A stretch of DNA of 6,659 bases from an uncultured Veillonella sp. (GTDB lineage: Bacteria > Bacillota > Negativicutes > Veillonellales > Veillonellaceae): contig CABQQJ010000046.1 in assembly GCA_902466275.1 (NCBI GenBank), positions 1 to 6,659 of the forward strand, read 5' to 3'. The notes below the pieces were generated by a model, which worked only from the letters and a program-made list of their open reading frames with translations, ran no database searches and was not told where the DNA came from. How positions within the stretch are numbered: position 1 is the stretch's first letter; each line of letters begins with the position of its first letter. This document shows, one piece after another, positions 6,079 through 6,659 of the stretch. The position numbers and the translations under genes were made by a program.

Positions 6079-6659
6079 ATGTCCAAAAAGCGCGTCCATG
6101 AAATCGCCAAAGAGTTCGGCGTAGAAAGTAAGCAGGTTATTTCTATTTTGCAACAACATAATGTAAATGTTACGAAAGCAGTTAATTCTGTAGATGATTC
6201 AGGTTATGAAATTGTAAAAAAACAATTAGGTAAAAAATCTGAAGCTCCTAAAGTAGCACAAAAAACAGAACAAAAAGTAGAACAAAAATCTGCTCCAACT
6301 GCAGCTCATAAACAAGAAGCTGCGCCACATAAACAACAACATCCAAATCGTTCTAACGAACAGAAAAAGGATAATCGTAAACAAGGTGGTCAAAAACAAG
6401 ACGATCAATCTAAACAAAAGGACCATAAAAAAGGCAATGTCCGTCATGTACAAATCTCTGAGCCTACACGCAAATCCGATGGTAACCAACATGGTGGTGA
6501 CCGCGCTAATAACCGCCCTAATAACAATAATAACCGCAATAATAATAACAGAAATAGCAATAATAATAACCGCAATAACAATGGCCGCAATAACAAACAG
6601 AACAAGAAAAAGAATAATAACAACAATAATTCCGGAAAGAGAAATGACAACGGAAACAA
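6079..6659 (+). CDS. infB: Translation initiation factor IF-2, N-terminal part (3' end outside the window)
   Basis: IF-2 brings initiator fMet-tRNA to the 30S subunit and promotes subunit joining as a GTPase. From ATG 6079 the frame stays open to the window end (193 complete codons). The first 50 or so residues form the IF2 N-terminal domain, with MSKKRVHEIAKEFGVESKQV and the conserved pattern in which a lineage-specific variant of VKS(H)-type sequence reads VTKAVNSVDD. A long hydrophilic linker follows: Lys/Gln/His-rich at about 54-143, then Asn/Arg-rich at 144-193 (31 of 50 residues are Asn). The GTPase and initiator-tRNA domains lie beyond the right edge. Position after nusA-ylxR-ylxQ, a good ribosome binding site and the N-terminal domain make the call firm, although no GTPase motif is visible. 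Confidence 0.93.
   Translation, partial: MSKKRVHEIAKEFGVESKQVISILQQHNVNVTKAVNSVDDSGYEIVKKQLGKKSEAPKVAQKTEQKVEQKSAPTAAHKQEAAPHKQQHPNRSNEQKKDNRKQGGQKQDDQSKQKDHKKGNVRHVQISEPTRKSDGNQHGGDRANNRPNNNNNRNNNNRNSNNNNRNNNGRNNKQNKKKNNNNNNSGKRNDNGN
6508..6657 (+). repeat. Low-complexity AAT/AAC tract encoding an Asn-rich linker in infB
   Basis: Fifty codons of which 31 are Asn (AAT or AAC mixed), punctuated by Arg (mostly CGC), Lys and Gly. The tract has irregular units of four or five Asn followed by Arg, such as NNNNNR and NNNNR. AAT and AAC alternate irregularly, so it is not a perfect microsatellite, but it could still change length by slippage or recombination. The minus-strand open frames opposite it are shadows of its composition. 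Confidence 0.85.

Noticed and set aside
6226..6659. Leu/Phe-rich open frames on the minus strand that look like membrane proteins
   Set aside because: They are antisense to infB. The Leu/Phe content comes from reading the complement of the Lys/Gln/Asn-rich linker, and no ribosome binding sites or recognisable features are seen.

Overview
The window reads as a chromosomal housekeeping segment of a low-G+C, Veillonella-like member of the Negativicutes (Firmicutes with an outer membrane). This placement is inferred from three things: the AT-rich coding style rich in TTA and GTA codons, the order polA-coaE-lytic transglycosylase followed by rimP-nusA-ylxR-ylxQ-infB, and the character of the proteins. 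No database search was possible. All genes lie on the plus strand.

Region 1 (1-2262) is DNA repair and cofactor synthesis. It holds the C-terminal 542 residues of DNA polymerase I (polA, 5' end outside the window), then coaE (dephospho-CoA kinase) 29 bases downstream. The 5' half of the visible polA looks streptococcal in protein sequence and codon use. The 3' half matches the rest of the window. The switch falls at or just after the highly conserved block at 830-886, so this polA looks like an inter-genus mosaic (or an assembly chimera), and it is the most interesting signal here.

Region 2 (2263-3795) is a cell-envelope cluster behind its own likely promoter. A membrane-anchored lytic transglycosylase overlaps an unrecognised soluble protein of about 231 residues. 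That in turn overlaps a possible 51-residue membrane miniprotein. Both overlaps are 17 bases, which suggests translational coupling.

Region 3 (3756-6659) is the transcription/translation operon. A strong sigma70-type promoter and a leader with a stable hairpin precede rimP (30S maturation), nusA (elongation/termination factor), ylxR/rnpM (RNase P modulator family), ylxQ (L7Ae-like kink-turn RNA binder) and infB (initiation factor IF-2). infB runs off the right edge, so only its N-terminal domain and a very asparagine-rich linker are visible. Genes here are 2-17 bases apart, consistent with co-transcription. The products link ribosome assembly, RNA polymerase control, tRNA processing and translation initiation.

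No tRNA, rRNA, CRISPR array, insertion sequence or phage gene was seen. Apart from the polA mosaic, the region is ordinary core genome. There is no convincing sign of an unknown multi-gene system, though the unrecognised gene and the miniprotein are uncharacterised.
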